14,544 nt of DNA, from assembly GCA_027033675.1 (NCBI GenBank), contig JALVKZ010000094.1, positions 1 to 14,544 of the forward strand, given 5' to 3'. Made by a program: the position numbers and the translations under genes. The notes under the pieces were generated by a model that saw only the letters and a list, made by a program, of their open reading frames with translations, ran no database searches and was not told where the DNA came from. Each line of letters begins with the position of its first letter. Within the stretch, counting starts at the first letter, position 1. This document shows, in pieces, positions 13,719 through 14,544 of this stretch. Origin of the DNA: Pyrodictiaceae archaeon. GTDB taxonomy: Archaea > Thermoproteota > Thermoprotei_A > Sulfolobales > Pyrodictiaceae.

Positions 13719-14544
13719 GTGGTATTGGTTAGAGCTGCTATTATTGGCTGTGGTGCTGCTGGCCTTGTTTTAGCCTCTGCCTTGGCCGTTAGAGGATTTG
13801 TTGCTACGCTGTTTTGTCTCCGGGACGAGGATGTTGTGTCAATAATACGTAATGATGGCGTGATAAGGGTTCATGGGCCTGGTGAATCGTCTGTAAAGGT
13901 TTCCGCTGCTCATGTGTCTTTTCTGAGGAAGGGCTATGACATAGTAGTATATGCTACTAGGCTTAGCTCTCTAAGAGGGCTCGTTGATGCTGTGTACAAG
14001 AAACTACCCAATAGTATCCATGTATTTATCCAGCCAAGTATTGATGTACTAGATATTATTAATCAGCTTAATGGGGGCTGGGGCTTCATCGCCCTATACA
14101 CGTGTATTCGGCGAGCAGGGATCGGTGCAGCGGAGTGGCCTGGTGAGGGTTTTGCTGAGGCCTGGGGTAGTAGCGAGCTAGTGGACTATCTCGTGGAGGG
14201 GCTCAGGGCTTTAGGACTTAGTGTCTCGCGCCAAGATAGTGTTGAGCAGCTTGCCTGGGATTACTGGGCGGCGAATCTCTCGTCTCAGCCGGTTGCAGCT
14301 ATACTTGGCGTACCATTATCAAGGATTAAGAGGATTTCCTATGCTAGGAGCCTTGTCGAGCAGCTCTGGAAGGAGGCTGAGCTTGTTGCGAAGGAGTATG
14401 GTATTAAGCTTAGAGAGGGGCTACTTGAGAAACTCTTATCTATAAGGGGCTGTGTGCCCCGCATGCTACAAGACGTTGAGCAAGGGATTGCGACTGAGAT
14501 AGACTATATTAATGGTGCATTGCTGAGGAGGGCTCTAGGCAAGG
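13719..14544 (+). CDS. Ketopantoate reductase (PanE/ApbA) family protein, 3' truncated by window
   Basis: The visible 275 residues run off the window end. The N-terminal Rossmann fold has IIGCGAAGLVLA (NADPH site, GxGxxG), and the C-terminal helical domain shows MLQDVEQGIATEIDYINGALL, the family signature with the catalytic Glu (Glu260, E. coli Glu256). Canonical members reduce 2-dehydropantoate in coenzyme A synthesis. Several active-site positions differ here. The catalytic Lys176 of E. coli, in WEK, aligns with Tyr182 in WDY. Asn184 aligns with Gln190, Asn98 with about Pro106, and Ser244 with Arg248. Asn186 (E. coli Asn180) is kept. A different substrate or a non-catalytic role is therefore possible. 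GTG 13719 follows an in-frame TAA directly and has GGAGGG 4 nt upstream; TTG 13725 is an alternative. The gene diverges from gar1-tfb. Confidence 0.85.
   Translation, partial: MVLVRAAIIGCGAAGLVLASALAVRGFVATLFCLRDEDVVSIIRNDGVIRVHGPGESSVKVSAAHVSFLRKGYDIVVYATRLSSLRGLVDAVYKKLPNSIHVFIQPSIDVLDIINQLNGGWGFIALYTCIRRAGIGAAEWPGEGFAEAWGSSELVDYLVEGLRALGLSVSRQDSVEQLAWDYWAANLSSQPVAAILGVPLSRIKRISYARSLVEQLWKEAELVAKEYGIKLREGLLEKLLSIRGCVPRMLQDVEQGIATEIDYINGALLRRALGK

Noticed and set aside
1..14544. CRISPR arrays, insertion sequences, toxin-antitoxin or defence islands
   Set aside because: No regularly spaced repeats, transposase motifs or terminal inverted repeats were seen. The only candidate, the nucleotidyltransferase, is broken and has no recognisable partner gene.

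Overview
The window looks like a chromosomal segment of a hyperthermophilic crenarchaeon (Thermoproteota, most likely Desulfurococcales and possibly Pyrodictiaceae-like). That placement is inferred from protein recognition, not from a database search. The pointers are an Aeropyrum-type NADP isocitrate dehydrogenase, a short crenarchaeal XPF nuclease, an archaeal eL38 ribosomal protein, an RPC34/RPC39-like winged-helix Fe-S protein, a gar1-tfb gene pair, a tRNA gene with a non-canonical bulge-helix-bulge intron, heavy ATA/AGG/AGA codon use, many TTG/GTG starts, and TATA-like boxes about 26 nt before likely transcription starts.

Left part (1-6.7 kb): the 3' end of a ferredoxin gene and an XPF/Mus81-family endonuclease, followed by the three enzymes that turn oxaloacetate and acetyl-CoA into 2-oxoglutarate: aconitase (minus), NADP-isocitrate dehydrogenase (plus) and citrate synthase (minus). 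Because orientations alternate, these are three separate transcripts: acn and idh are divergent over a short shared promoter region, and idh and gltA converge on AT-rich terminator sequence.

Middle part (6.8-9.3 kb): two tRNA genes on the minus strand, tRNA-Pro(CGG) with a predicted 35-nt intron at position 32/33 and an intronless tRNA-Thr(GGT) with an encoded CCA. They flank a ribosomal protein eL38 gene, a metallo-beta-lactamase-fold hydrolase related to pterin (beta-RFAP-derived) synthases, and a nucleotidyltransferase gene broken by two clear and one probable frameshift.

Right part (9.3-14.5 kb): an EamA/DMT transporter divergent from Trm1 (tRNA G26 dimethyltransferase), then an RPC34-like Fe-S winged-helix protein, a divergent TFB overlapping gar1 by ATGA, and a 3'-truncated ketopantoate-reductase-family gene whose expected catalytic Lys and several substrate-binding residues are replaced. 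Trm1, the RPC34-like protein, TFB and Gar1 make this an RNA-processing and transcription neighbourhood.

I see no CRISPR array, insertion sequence, integrase or defence island, and no wholly new system. The most notable items are the odd tRNA intron, the decayed nucleotidyltransferase, the RPC34-like gene beside a divergent TFB, the Arg-rich Gar1 tail and the active-site-substituted ketopantoate reductase homologue. No gap free of genes exceeds 300 bases.
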